From: Symbiodinium microadriaticum
Lineage: Eukaryota; Sar; Dinophyceae; Suessiales; Symbiodiniaceae
Length of the DNA: 64,000 bases
Direction of reading: 5' to 3'
Assembly (NCBI GenBank): GCA_001939145.1
Contig: LSRX01001124.1
Location: forward strand, 117,231-181,230
The first letter of the stretch is position 1; each line of letters starts with the position of its first letter. This document shows positions 54,407 through 64,000 of the stretch, in pieces. The notes under the pieces are model-generated. The model was not told the DNA's origin, searched no databases, and saw only the letters and a program-made list of their open reading frames with translations. Both the position numbers and the translations under genes were made by a program.

Positions 54407-55783
54407 GCAAAGAGGGGGGCCAAGGGGTTCAGGTTTGCAGGATTTGGAAAGCTATGTTCTTGCGTGTTCCCTAAACCCTAAACCCTAAACCCAAGCCCTA
54501 AACCTTCAGCCCTAAAAGCACAGCATCCTGAGAGCCTAACCCTACACCCAAACCCGTAAGCCCCCAAGCAGCCCCGAGATTTCAACCAATGAGTTTACAC
54601 CGGCCTTGTCGGTCTCTCGAATGCCGATCCCTTGATGAACAGCCCTCCCAATAAGTAAGGACTGTAAGAACTATGCTAGGGATCCTAATTTTCGGATTTA
54701 CAGGGGCGGGGTTTATTGACTACGGGCCTGTAGAATCCCCAATACCAGGGTATTAATCTACGGGGTGGGGGGAAGCCCCTAAAAGCCCTACGCCCTACGC
54801 AACTCCATTAGCCCTAAGCCCAGAACCCTCACCCTACACAACTCTGAACCTGAACTCCAACAAACCTTAAACTCCAAACCCCCAACAGTGGACCACATCG
54901 GGGCACTGGTGAGGGCCGGAGACTTCTGGCTCAGACACAAGGGACGGCTGTAAAGGGGAAACTGATAGAATTTCTGAGGGCGCCTTTCCCATAAAATCTT
55001 TAAGCCCTAAACGCTAAACTGTCGAGAGCGCCCCTGACCATTTACATGGGCGCTCGAGGCTCCGACCGAGGCCCCCGGCCGCCTGTCCTCGTCAGAACGG
55101 TGAGGGAGGGTAATGTTTTCTGGTATACGAGGGCTGTAATGATGCCGCCCGCTAATGACTTCTGCCCTGAGGCAGCAAAGATCCATCCCAAAGCCACGAC
55201 CATTGAGTTGCGCTTGTGCTTCTTGGGTGTGACCTGAGGGGTCTGGGGGTAGCGAATTTTGGGTTCCCCACCCCTGAGGAGGCTTCCAGGGCCTTGCCAG
55301 GACTTCCCAGACCTTCTCGGCTGATCCTGAACAGGCGTGGCGGCCCCAAAACTCTGTAGCAGAGCAGCAGTTCTTTCAATGCCGGGTACCACCTTTGCGT
55401 GGTGCACGGGCCCTCAACCTCTCAGGCTAGATGTTTATACTTGCTTCTCGTCAAGTGCCCGGCACTCTCTCAGCTGTGGTTTGCTGTGAATCGTAGTCGT
55501 TTATGTGTCGAATTGCGAAGGGAAGCAGTCAGCATGAAAGCCCCCACTTGAGGTGTGAACCTTAGATCGAAGTTGAGAATAGTTGCGGTGGTTGGGCGGG
55601 ACTACATGCTGGCGCAAGCGCGCGAAAAGTGGGTGCTCCCATTACGCACCCACCGCGCCCACACTGTTTACGCTCCCTAAACCCTAGACCCTAAACCCTA
55701 AACCCTGGAACCCCAAACCCTGAACCTAAACCCTGGAACCCTAAACCCTAAACCTCCTAAAACCCTTCCTGGGCCTCACGAAG
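54407..55783 (+). other. Inferred intron present in one paralogous exon and absent from the other
   Basis: Begins GCAAAG after CAG and ends CACGAAG before GCC, so AG|GC flanks both ends. It is 1377 bp and holds CCCTAAA tracts at 54472-54500 and 55676-55760. The paralogue at 50098-50205 reads through the same position without interruption (ATTCAAATCGGC). Confidence 0.45.
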
Positions 55784-55826
55784 GCCGGTAATGTGCCTTG
55801 GGCGCCGCCTGAGAAGTCGCACAATG
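55784..55826 (+). CDS. Exon-like island 7 of the GGRL-domain gene
   Basis: Reads AGNVPWAPPEKSHN between acceptor cacgaag|g and a canonical donor (aatg|gtgagc at 55827). It aligns with IGNVPWAAPGKNHD at 50158-50195. Phase 0 at the start fits island 6. Confidence 0.5.
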
Positions 55827-56094
55827 GTGAGCCACCTGCCTGCTTTCGGACCCCAAAAAGCTTAGAAGCCTTAAATCCCCAAACAACCCGAAACACTAAA
55901 CCCAAGACCCTAAACCCTTAAACTTCAACAAATCCTAAACCCTAAACCCTTAAACCTCAAACACCCCAAACCCCAAGGTCTCCAAAGCCCGAAAGCCCCT
56001 AAAACATGGCCTCTCAGAGTCTCTTGGTCCATTGCCGCGGTCTGAAGCTGAGATGGCACAGTGTTCGAGGCTTCTTCGGCGTGGGACTGTTTTT

Positions 56095-56192
56095 GGGTTT
56101 AGGGTTTGGGGTTTAGGGGTTTAGGGCTTTAGGGGTTTAGGGTTTAGGGGTTTAGGGTTTAGGGGTTTAGGATTTAGGGGTTTAGGGTTTAG
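56095..56192. repeat. TTTAGGGG/TTTAGGG tract
   Basis: Alternating 7- and 8-mers give a 15-bp period (tttagggtttagggg). Confidence 0.9.
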
Positions 56193-56321
56193 TGCATCAG
56201 GCTTCCTAACGGATATGTTTGGAAGGTGTAGCTTGCAGTGCACTGGATTTCCTTTGTGGGGTCCAGTGCTAGGTTTGCGGTTTGGGTTGTGCCGTTGGGG
56301 TCCTTCCGGGCCGAGTTTCAC

Positions 56322-56433
56322 TAATATAGGGGCCTTAATAATTAGAGTAGGGTTTGGGAGTATAATATACTATAACGATAATAAGGAGCCCCCCAAACCC
56401 TGTTCTAATTAATTATTAAGGCCCCGACATTAT
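56322..56433. mobile_element. Inverted-repeat element family C, copy 4
   Basis: ggggccttaataattagagt at the left, ctaattattaaggccccgac at the right, with central tataatatactataacgata. Confidence 0.8.
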
Positions 56434-57534
56434 GCCGTTTTCTTGCTTTGCGCCCGAAAGCCATGCGTTTGAGATCGAGAGGCCTTAGGGGTGTTGTTTA
56501 GGGTCTAGGGTTTAGGGCTTAGTGTTCTAGAGAAAGGCTTCCGTAGGGGTTCAAAGGGGAAGAGGTGTTGAGTGTTTGGGGTTTGTCAGAGGGTGCATGG
56601 GTGAACCACACGGCTCGCAAAGCCCCTCGGCGCTACAAGGTGGGGATATCCAGGCTGGGCCGCAGATGGAAGCTTGCACCTGGGCTGTTAGTAGGGTTCC
56701 GTGTTGGATGTAGATTGGCATAACTTCATTGCTGTTGTACGTTATGATGACTCTTGGTGATCATGATGGTGAGGATGCTTATCGTCATTCGTATCATTTC
56801 TATACAACCATGGTGTTTTTTTCTATAACTTCAGATCGTTTTTGACTTTTGAGCTTTTTTGGGTTTTCTCTTTGGTGTTAGGCTCCATAGGGTTTCTGTA
56901 GGGTTGCGCAAGGTTTTCACAAGGGTTACAGGGTTTATGGGATGAATCGCGGGCTTACCTTGCCGGGTTTGGTCAGGTTGTCCGGGAGTCTGGAGCTCTT
57001 TGTTGCATTGGGTGCCGTGTTTTGAATGTGTGTATCGGGGTGTGTGGCTTTAGGGACCGATGTCAAGACGCGATTCTTTAGGGCCACAATTTAGGGCATG
57101 GGATTGTCTGAAACTTTCGCTAAATTAGGTCAAGCTGTTGAATTTGTAGCTACTTGTTTTGTGCTACTGAAGCAGTTGTGACCCACATCTCGTTTTCACG
57201 GGTGTTTTTTGAGGAGCCTCATCTCTTAATCAGGCATCCTCAGTGTAGGGATCCCGCCAGCCTCCCAAACCCTTGTGAAAGTGGCTTCATCATGCCAAGC
57301 TAGTGGTCTGGGACCGGCATACTCCCGACAAGCGATGTCGAACAACGTGATGAGGTTTCTTACAGTTTCATGTGCTATACTCTAGGTTGGGGTCCTGTGA
57401 CGTGCATCCTTCTATCTGGGGTGTATTTCCGGGTCCCTTATGCATGAAAGTCTCACGCAGTATCAGTGGAGCACCCCTAAACGCTATAAACTCCTGCAAA
57501 AAGCCAGCTCAAATTGTACAGTGCTTGATATTAT

Positions 57535-57713
57535 GATACATAGTATATACACATATACATACACATATACATATACATTTAGATACATACATACGCACGT
57601 ACGTACCTACCTACGTACGTACATGCACATACATATACATATACATGCACATACACATACACATATGCTATACATAGTACATATAGACATACACGTGCAC
57701 ATACATATACATT

Positions 57714-57767
<54 letters not shown>

Positions 57768-57774
57768 CACATAC

Positions 57775-57863
<89 letters not shown>
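57535..57863. repeat. (ATACAT)n / (CATA)n microsatellite up to a gap
   Basis: acatatacatatac units extend to the N gap at 57864. Confidence 0.95.
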
Positions 57864-58269
57864 NNNNNNNNNNNNNNNNNNNNNNNNNNNNNNNNNNNNN
57901 NNNNNNNNNNNNNNNNNNNNNNNNNNNNNNNNNNNNNNNNNNNNNNNNNNNNNNNNNNNNNNNNNNNNNNNNNNNNNNNNNNNNNNNNNNNNNNNNNNNN
58001 NNNNNNNNNNNNNNNNNNNNNNNNNNNNNNNNNNNNNNNNNNNNNNNNNNNNNNNNNNNNNNNNNNNNNNNNNNNNNNNNNNNNNNNNNNNNNNNNNNNN
58101 NNNNNNNNNNNNNNNNNNNNNNNNNNNNNNNNNNNNNNNNNNNNNNNNNNNNNNNNNNNNNNNNNNNNNNNNNNNNNNNNNNNNNNNNNNNNNNNNNNNN
58201 NNNNNNNNNNNNNNNNNNNNNNNNNNNNNNNNNNNNNNNNNNNNNNNNNNNNNNNNNNNNNNNNNNNNN
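57864..58269. other. Assembly gap (N)
   Basis: 406 N between two different dinucleotide-type microsatellites. Confidence 1.
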
Positions 58270-58386
58270 ACAGACAGACACACACACACACACACACACA
58301 GACAGACAGACACACACACACACACACACACACCCGCCCACACACACGCACACACTGACACTCTCTCTCTCTCTCTCTCTCTCTTT
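58270..58386. repeat. (CA)n, (GACA)n and (TC)n microsatellite
   Basis: cacaca with gacagaca blocks, then ctctctctct. Confidence 0.95.
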
Positions 58387-58533
58387 CTACATCGTGGGAC
58401 GCTTGCGATACAGAACACCTACTTAAGGTGCCCTCGTTTCAAGACCCCGCAGCAATCGCAGCATAAACCGCTATATAGCCCTAAAGCCTTATGATTATGG
58501 AAGCTCATAGAACGCTGTACCATTCCCATAAAG

Positions 58534-58620
58534 CTCTCCTTCGTGGGCGGGAGGCAACACTTTCATCCAGATGAGCGCTTGTTGCTCTGGATGCAGAAGG
58601 ACGGGAGATACTTCATCTAG
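58534..58620 (+). CDS. Exon-like terminal island of the GGRL-domain gene
   Basis: After cataaag it reads LSFVGGRQHFHPDERLLLWM, then QKDGRYFI and TAG at 58618-58620. DERLLLWMQK is similar to DERGVLWMKK at 52072-52110, which suggests this exon ends the second domain copy. Exon-like codon bias. A CCCTAAA tract starts immediately after the stop (58622). Confidence 0.45.
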   Translation, partial: LSFVGGRQHFHPDERLLLWMQKDGRYFI

Positions 58621-58621
58621 G

Positions 58622-58700
58622 GAACCCTAAACCCTAAACCCCTAAACCCTAAACGCTAAGCCCTAAACCCTAAACCCCTAAACCCTAAACCGTTCTGAGA
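58622..58700. repeat. CCCTAAA tract directly after the stop codon
   Basis: About ten units, C-rich on the + strand, starting one base after the terminal exon stop. Confidence 0.9.
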
Positions 58701-58959
58701 CCCTAAGCCCTCAACCCAAAGCCTTAAGCCCCTAAGCTCAGGGTTAGGGTGTAAGACTTAGGATCTGGAGCTTTGCTTATGACCACGGTTGTGGGGTTTG
58801 GGAGTTTGGGGTTTAAACCTGGCCGCCTGAATCCAGCAAACGCCTTCTTAGCTCCAGACTGTGTCTTCAAATTGGGCAACTGCAGTTGGGCGTGAGATTG
58901 CAAACTCTGCGGCCCATTCCAGTTTAGGGTTTAGGGCCCCTGCAGTGAAGGAGTGAACT

Positions 58960-59430
58960 CTGCTTCGCTAGGTCATGCTCACTGCGCAGTGGTGTGTCTG
59001 AAAGCGTCCGGCTGAAGTAGCTTGGCGCATGGATGATTGTAAGCTGCTCTTGTTCCGTCACATTGATCCACGCTAAACCCTGAACCGTAAACCCTAAACC
59101 CCAAACCGAATCCGAAGCCCATTACATTGCTGGTCTCATCCTGTATAGTGTTACTCTGCAGGGTGCGCCTCAGAAGTGCGATGTGACAGGGCATCTGCTT
59201 GCACTTTGTAGGCCATTGTCTGCAGCACCTTCGCAAGCCTCACAATCTGCAGCAATGATGCAGTCACCGAAAAGCATCAGAATGTACCAACCCTCAACCC
59301 AAGACCTTGAAATGTACCACGCTACTGTTCCGTGGAATTCCCTTGAAGCTGTCTGCATCGCTGTAACATGTAGCAGCATTGGTAGTGTCCTGTCGCGCTG
59401 CCACTCTGTCGTCAGTTTAAGGTCGGCCAT
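58960..59430 (-). other. Unresolved stretch with protein-like minus-strand frame
   Basis: This region has little telomere-like sequence. A minus-strand frame reads SREFHGTVAWYISRSWVEGW and FGDCIIAADCEACEGA, but a plus-strand frame over the same bases is also open. No domain recognised; no gene called. Confidence 0.2.
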
Positions 59431-59432
59431 AT

Positions 59433-59535
59433 GGGTAGTTGTCTAAATCAATGTCTGTCTCTTTAGGTCCCCAATATAGTACGGCACCGTTATAAAAAGG
59501 ACCCCCAAAAGGGACGCTAGTTTAGAGAACTACCC
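59433..59535. mobile_element. Inverted-repeat element family A, complete copy
   Basis: gggtagttgtctaaatcaat at the left, gctagtttagagaactaccc at the right, flanked by catat on both sides (ggccatat...catatacc). Interior cccaatatagtacggcaccg matches the reference copy. Confidence 0.85.
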
Positions 59536-59964
59536 ATATACCCATATCGTGCGACCTCCGCATTGTGACAGGAGCTGGTGACGAAATCGATTTGGCCTGG
59601 TGACGTGATTGCGCGACTTGTCGAAGGGGTCTGTGGAGGGGGGTTTTTGAAAATAGGGGGGTAGGGTTTAGTTGGGGTTTAGGGTGTTAGTTCGGGTTTT
59701 AGGGTTGAGGGTTCAGGTAGGTTAGGGGTACCTTCTTTCCGGGTCCTTACAGTAAGGACCCCTACGACGGTTCAGGGGTTTCTATTCCGGTCACTGCATG
59801 TCTGAACTTCCGAGAAGCTGTTAATGCCATAGGCGCCCTTCTAAACCCTAAACCCTCTTCTGATGGGATTTCAGCGTGCCCGGAGTATCCGGGGGATCGT
59901 TTTGCAGATTCATCCGCTTCCTTGGATCTCGTTTTTGGCATGAAAGGCTTGGGAGTCAGCCTGT

Positions 59965-60050
59965 GTAGGGTTTAGGGTTTAGGATTTAGGGGTTTAGGGG
60001 TTTAGGGTTTGGGGTTTAGGGTATCGGGTTTGTAGGGTTTAGGGCATGTA
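59965..60050. repeat. TTTAGGG-type tract
   Basis: Heptamers and octamers with tttgggg variants. Confidence 0.9.
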
Positions 60051-60461
60051 CCCTGCAGCAGCCTTAGCCCCCAGCTTGCAGCTTTTCGCAGGTATAAATG
60101 CTCACCTTGGTCCTTGCAGGGTTTCAAACACCTGTCCAGTTGGGTGCGCACGGATGTCCAGGGATTCCTTGCCGTTTTCAGCAAGTATCGTTTTACATGA
60201 TTTTCAGGGCTTTGTAGGTTTCTGAGCCATACAGGTCCTTGTTCGACGGCTCTCACATGAGGCATCCTGTTCATCATGAAGGTTCTATATGGGAGTTTCA
60301 GAAAAGCACCGGATGCCAATATCGACCCCAAAACTATATTTCGTGTAAGGGCACATAGAGACCCAAAGGGGCTTTAACATGGGATCGGCTGTAGGAATCG
60401 GTATTTAAGCTTCAAATGGCTTGTCTTGTAGGCCAGCTGTGAGCGCATCTTGCTGGATTCA

Positions 60462-60560
60462 CACCCTAAACCCTAAACCCTAAACCCCTAAACCCGAACC
60501 CCTAAACCCCTAAACCCCTAAACCCCTAGACCCTAAACCCCTAAACCCTAAGCCCTAAAC
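60462..60560. repeat. CCCTAAA/CCCCTAAA tract
   Basis: About 13 C-rich units. Confidence 0.9.
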
Positions 60561-60715
60561 TCGAAAGTCCTAGCCCCACGCGGTCAAAGCCAAACTCAAA
60601 TCCTTAAGGCCCATCTGAAGAACCCTCCCGGTAGTTTTGTTAACGACGTTTTGCGAAGGGCTTGCACAGCCCGTAGCCTGGACAAAGGCGGGATCTAAGC
60701 TCGGTCTCTTGTAGT

Positions 60716-60805
60716 AACCCTCAATCCTAAACCCTAAACCCTACACACTAATCCCAAAACCCTAAATCCTAAACCCTAAACCCTAAATCCTAATCCCTAA
60801 TCCCC
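60716..60805. repeat. CCCTAAA tract with CCTAAAT variants
   Basis: ccctaaatcctaaaccctaa and similar units. Confidence 0.85.
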
Positions 60806-61214
60806 AAGTTTACATCTTTTTTTGCCTGTCAGTTCCCGTTCCTGAAGCGCACACACGACGCAGGTCCCGACATCTTTGACTCTAAGCCTTGAGCCCCAAC
60901 AGACCCTCAGACTCGTTTCGGGTTTAGGGTTTCGGGTTTTGGGTGTAGGGTTTTGGGTTTTTGGGTTTTGGGTTACACCAACTCACTCTAGGCCTTAAGC
61001 CCTTTAGCTCTACTACCCCCAAAGGGAGCCCGATAACTCTTCAGCCGTAGGAGCCGTGAAGCCACCCAGGCTGCGGAACCCAACGACGCGACGCTTCATC
61101 CGTGCACATTCCGAAACACACATCGTCGACCAAAGCTCTGACCTCAGAGACCCGAGAAAGCCCTCAGTAGTAGAGTTAGTAGCCGTTGCGCCCGGTTTGG
61201 GGCTAATTGCTATC

Positions 61215-61358
61215 ATCCCTATATGGGGCTTTCCGAAAAGAGGGGACCCTAATATAGTACGAAAAGAGGGGACCCTAATATAGTACCCTAAATAGTAGGA
61301 TCCCTATTATAAGGACCTCAAAAGAAGGTACCCCCCCTAATTTTCGGAAACTCCCATA
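61215..61358. mobile_element. Inverted-repeat element family D, copy 3, with 26-bp internal tandem duplication
   Basis: ggggctttccgaaaagaggg at the left, ctaattttcggaaactccca at the right. The segment cgaaaagaggggaccctaat/atagta at 61234-61259 is repeated exactly at 61260-61285. Confidence 0.8.
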
Positions 61359-61689
61359 TCATCCCGAAGGTCATCTTTGAGCCCCCCCTAGGAAGCTGGG
61401 ACGCGTGGGTTGCACCATGTCTAGGACATTTTCAGGTGGGTAGTTACCGTTATAGGAGCCTTTTTGAAGGTCTATATACCTTTATAGAAGTCTTATAGCC
61501 TTAGAGAAGCCCTATATACCCTAAACTCCCCACCTGTAGTTCCCTTGAACCATGTCAGACAGAGCCCCTGAGCAGGGTCAAACCGCTGCGATGTACATGT
61601 TCTGGCTGCGGGTTGCGAATCCGTCTCCTAAAGTCTAGGGTTTAGGGTCTAGGGTTTAGGGGTATTCTGGGGTGCATCTCGGGTTCCCG

Positions 61690-61830
61690 CCGCAGTGCGC
61701 TGCATGTTCTGGGGGACCACCCTGCTCCTGCCACAGTGCGGCGTGCAGTTCGGGATCATGCTCCTCGCTGCTTGGGGTTTCTACGCTGGCCCACGACGCT
61801 GGCATCAGCTTCAATTCGGGGTTTTCTTAG
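61690..61830 (+). other. GC-rich exon-like stretch, unresolved
   Basis: After cccgccgcag several frames are open; one reads MRCMFWGTTLLLPQCGVQFG with membrane-like composition. Without a recognisable domain it is not called as a gene. Confidence 0.2.
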
Positions 61831-61904
61831 GGCTTCACAGGGGTTTAGGGTTTAGGGGTCGGGGTTTAGGGCTTTTTGGGAGTCTGGGGTGTAAGAAGTG
61901 GTTA

Positions 61905-62025
61905 GATAGAGGCCTTAATAATGACCTATATTACTAACTTTTTTTTTGGGGGGGGTTCCCTGCTTTTAGTATACTCTAGTATTCCCGAAACCCTATTCTA
62001 ATGATTAAGGCTCCTTACATTATAG
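61905..62025. mobile_element. Inverted-repeat element family C, copy 5
   Basis: gaggccttaataatgaccta at the left, ccctattctaatgattaagg at the right. Confidence 0.75.
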
Positions 62026-62146
62026 AGTTTACAGGGTTATGCTGTAACACATATGGAACAGGATTCAGGATTCAGGGGTCTCGGCGGCAGGGTGTTACCA
62101 GATGTAGCCGAAGCCGAGACCCTCCAGTCAGTTTGGGCCAGCATAT

Positions 62147-62259
62147 GGGTAGTTCTCTAAATGAGGGTCCCGTTTTTGGTCCCTAGTATGAAACCCTAAA
62201 CCCTAAACCCTTGTGGTACGGCACCCTTTAAAAAGGGACCCTAGTTTAGAGAGCTACCC
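62147..62259. mobile_element. Inverted-repeat element family A, copy interrupted by CCCTAAA units
   Basis: gggtagttctctaaatgagg at the left, ccctagtttagagagctacc at the right. Between ccctagtatg and gtacggcaccc lies aaaccctaaaccctaaaccc (62191-62210), absent from other copies. Confidence 0.85.
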
Positions 62260-62313
62260 CTTTAGTATAAGACCGTTGAAAACCCTTCGTAAGGCCCTTA
62301 CTCTGAAGTCTCA

Positions 62314-62527
62314 TACGGTTGATGATATGGTGTCAGGGTTTAGGGCTTCAGGGTTTCAGGGTTTCAGGGTTTAGGGTTTCAGGGTTTAGGGTTTCAGGGC
62401 TTTGGGGTTAGGGTTTAGGGTTAAGGGTTTAGGATATAAATCCTGCATTACCTTAAGGACCCTCAACTGTGGGAATTATGGTCTAGTCTTTGTTATGGGT
62501 AACGCAGGATTTATACCATCAATAAGT
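62314..62527. mobile_element. Inverted-repeat element family B, copy 6, split by a telomere-like insertion
   Basis: The left end tacggttgatgatat (62314-62328) is separated by about 105 bp of tttaggg/tttcaggg sequence from the rest of the element (atataaatcctgcattacct at 62434 onward). The right end is atttataccatcaataagt. GATAT occurs on both sides of the insert. Confidence 0.85.
62329..62432. repeat. TTTAGGG/TTTCAGGG tract inserted into a family B element
   Basis: Starts ggtgtcagggtttagggctt and ends gggttaagggtttag. Flanking GATAT at 62324-62328 and 62433-62437. The interior has a repeating tttcagggtttaggg pattern. Confidence 0.9.
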
Positions 62528-63104
62528 GGGTGTGCGGTTCAGGGTCCCCAATCCCCAAACCCTAAAACCCCACTCCAACAATATGCACTATACACTCGTA
62601 CCTATAAAGCCTTTATCGAGCATGCAAGCCTTTGCTCTTTCAGGTTCTGAGAGTGAGATCCCGATGCCAGCCCAGTGGACCTGGGAACGCTTTACTGTGG
62701 TGGACATGGGTTCCGCGCTTCAGGTATCACCAGGGTTCTTGCTTAGGGGTTTACAAGGGTCACAACGGGGCTCGATAGGTCGTTATCCGCTTTCTGAGGT
62801 TTTCGTTGTTGTTCATTCGGGTTTCAATTGGGCACTGTTGTGGGGCTCTTGTAAGGCTTACTAGAAGGGGCTTCGTAAGGGTTACCATCAGGGTTCCTGG
62901 AAGTCCTCTATAAGGGTCGCTAGAAGTGCCTACTTGGGGGTTGGGGGTACCTATCGCCCAAGTACAGGTGTGTTTGCAAGCTGACTGCAAAGTCTCCGAA
63001 GTATGGGTGTCTAGGTTGAAGTTCGGCTATAGGTAGCACAGGGACTTGAACATTTAGTATATAAGCGCATGTCCTTTTAGTCCCTCTTTACATGGACCCT
63101 ATTC

Positions 63105-63182
63105 TGGGTTCTTGTTGAGGAGTTTAGTTTAAGGTACCATCAGTTATGGTAGCTTAAATTATATCCCTTCTCCCGAACCCAG
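63105..63182. mobile_element. Inverted-repeat element family E, short copy 3
   Basis: tgggttcttgttgaggagtt at the left and tcccgaacccag at the right, around a single taccat...atggta palindrome. Confidence 0.7.
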
Positions 63183-63532
63183 TCATGCTAAGGTCACCCT
63201 AAACACTAAACCCCTAAACCCTTAACCCGAAACCCTAGCCCCTAAACCCCTAAACCCGCTTAAGTCTAGTTGGCCCAAGCCTCCAAGTCAAGTAGAGCTT
63301 CAGTGGATTCAGGTTGCAGGTTTCGCGGTTAGGGCGTTGGGGCCTTCATCTTGTAAACGGTTCGGAGTTTAGGGTTTAGGGTTTAGGGGTTTTTGGGGTC
63401 TAGGGGAGGCTTTAACGAACCCCGAACCCTACTAACAAGGAGGGTTGTAGGATTTAGGGCTTCGTCATTAGTGGTGTAGGTTGTTTTTTGTACAGTCGCT
63501 CCTCGAGAAATCACGATCCCGCAGATAAGGTT

Positions 63533-63582
63533 TCCTCAATTAGTATAGTGGTCAGAAGAGTTCGCAATTAGATTCCCTTGTA
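63533..63582 (+). other. tRNA-like fragment (D-arm/A-box region)
   Basis: tcctcaattagtatagtggt followed by cag resembles the 5' half of eukaryotic tRNA-Asp/Glu, including the A-box. gttcgcaattagattcc after it is only a loose B-box. The anticodon arm is missing and no 3' acceptor stem pairs with the start, so it is not a functional tRNA. It could be a tRNA-derived SINE head or a pseudogene. Confidence 0.3.
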
Positions 63583-63689
63583 GCCCCCACATACTTGTAG
63601 CATGATCTACCCTCAAAATCCTAAACCCTAAATCCTGCTTGATTCTTGCGTCATGTCAGGAGTTCGTTTGGGGCGTAAGTGAGCCTCCA

Positions 63690-63726
63690 CGGTTTAGGGT
63701 TTAGGGGTTTAGGGTTTAGGGGTTTG
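63690..63726. repeat. TTTAGGG/TTTAGGGG tract
   Basis: Short G-rich tract of about five units. Confidence 0.85.
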
Positions 63727-63804
63727 CCTGTCTCTACCATGTGCAAGCCCAAATATGGGCCGGGCAGACGCAAGGAAAGTCCACTGCACCCCCAAACAAG
63801 AAAC

Positions 63805-63900
63805 AAGCCCTAAACCCTCAACCCATAAACCGTAAATCCTAAACCCTAAACCCTAAACCCCTAAACTCTAAACTCTAAACCCATAAACCGTAAACCCTAC
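63805..63900. repeat. CCCTAAA tract with CTCTAAA and CCATAAA variants
   Basis: About 13 C-rich units with the block aacccataaaccgtaaa repeated at both ends. Confidence 0.85.
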
Positions 63901-64000
63901 AGAGGCATGCTAACTAAAGGAGGACTTCCCTTCAGGAAAAGATTCTCCGGTCTTGGGTCTCACACCCTGAAACCCTAAACCCTCAAGATTGAGGCTTTAG

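Noticed and set aside
57440..58426. Long frames of Ile/His or Tyr/Val repeats
   Set aside because: They cross a 406-base N gap and consist of microsatellite.
60002..60331. 109-residue minus-strand frame
   Set aside because: No domain, the C-terminal part is telomere-like translation, and no splice context was found.

Overview
The window looks like nuclear DNA of a dinoflagellate, most likely of the Symbiodinium type. That assignment is inference. The grounds are: plant/alveolate-type telomeric heptamers (TTTAGGG/CCCTAAA) scattered through non-coding DNA on both strands; very short exon-like islands with high third-position GC, bounded by AG|G acceptors and GT, GC or GA donors; and no operons, rRNA or bacterial-style genes. 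There are three N gaps (24685-25350, 40320-40850, 57864-58269) and two single Ns (31617, 35314).

Layout. 1-6.8 kb: telomere-like repeats with several exon-like islands (best: 4121-4234, 5504-5579, 6461-6532) and a 147-bp tandem repeat. 6.85-12.52 kb: the only long coding block, a non-LTR (LINE) retrotransposon with a gag-like ORF1, AP endonuclease, RNase H and reverse transcriptase, broken by frame changes. 12.5-47.5 kb: mostly degenerate telomere-like tracts, at least five short inverted-repeat families (called A-E here; MITE-like), microsatellites, minisatellites and isolated exon-like islands (13953-14067, 28671-28801, 29361-29430, 34660-34736, 43088-43970). 47.7-58.6 kb: on the + strand, an ordered series of exon-like islands that appears to encode two copies of a GGRL...GIDMW...GNVPW domain and ends in a stop at 58618-58620; I read this as one gene with repeat-filled introns. 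58.6-64 kb: more inverted-repeat elements and telomere-like tracts.

Three signals stand out. (1) The nonamer CCACACCGC occurs 16 times exactly inside the LINE, in all three codon phases, and I found it nowhere else in the window; this points to a nucleic-acid-level signal in the element. (2) Telomere-like tracts have been inserted into otherwise recognisable inverted-repeat elements, in one case (62329-62432) flanked by a 5-bp duplication, so the tracts can be dated and their mode of insertion read. (3) Several exon-like islands end exactly in TTTAGGG-type sequence, whose GGGTTTAGGG supplies both a GT donor and an AG|G acceptor. Two paralogous exon regions differ by an intron (54407-55783) that carries such tracts. 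Together these suggest a genome in which telomere-like DNA spreads and is tolerated because it can be spliced out. All of this was read by eye; no alignment or search was run.
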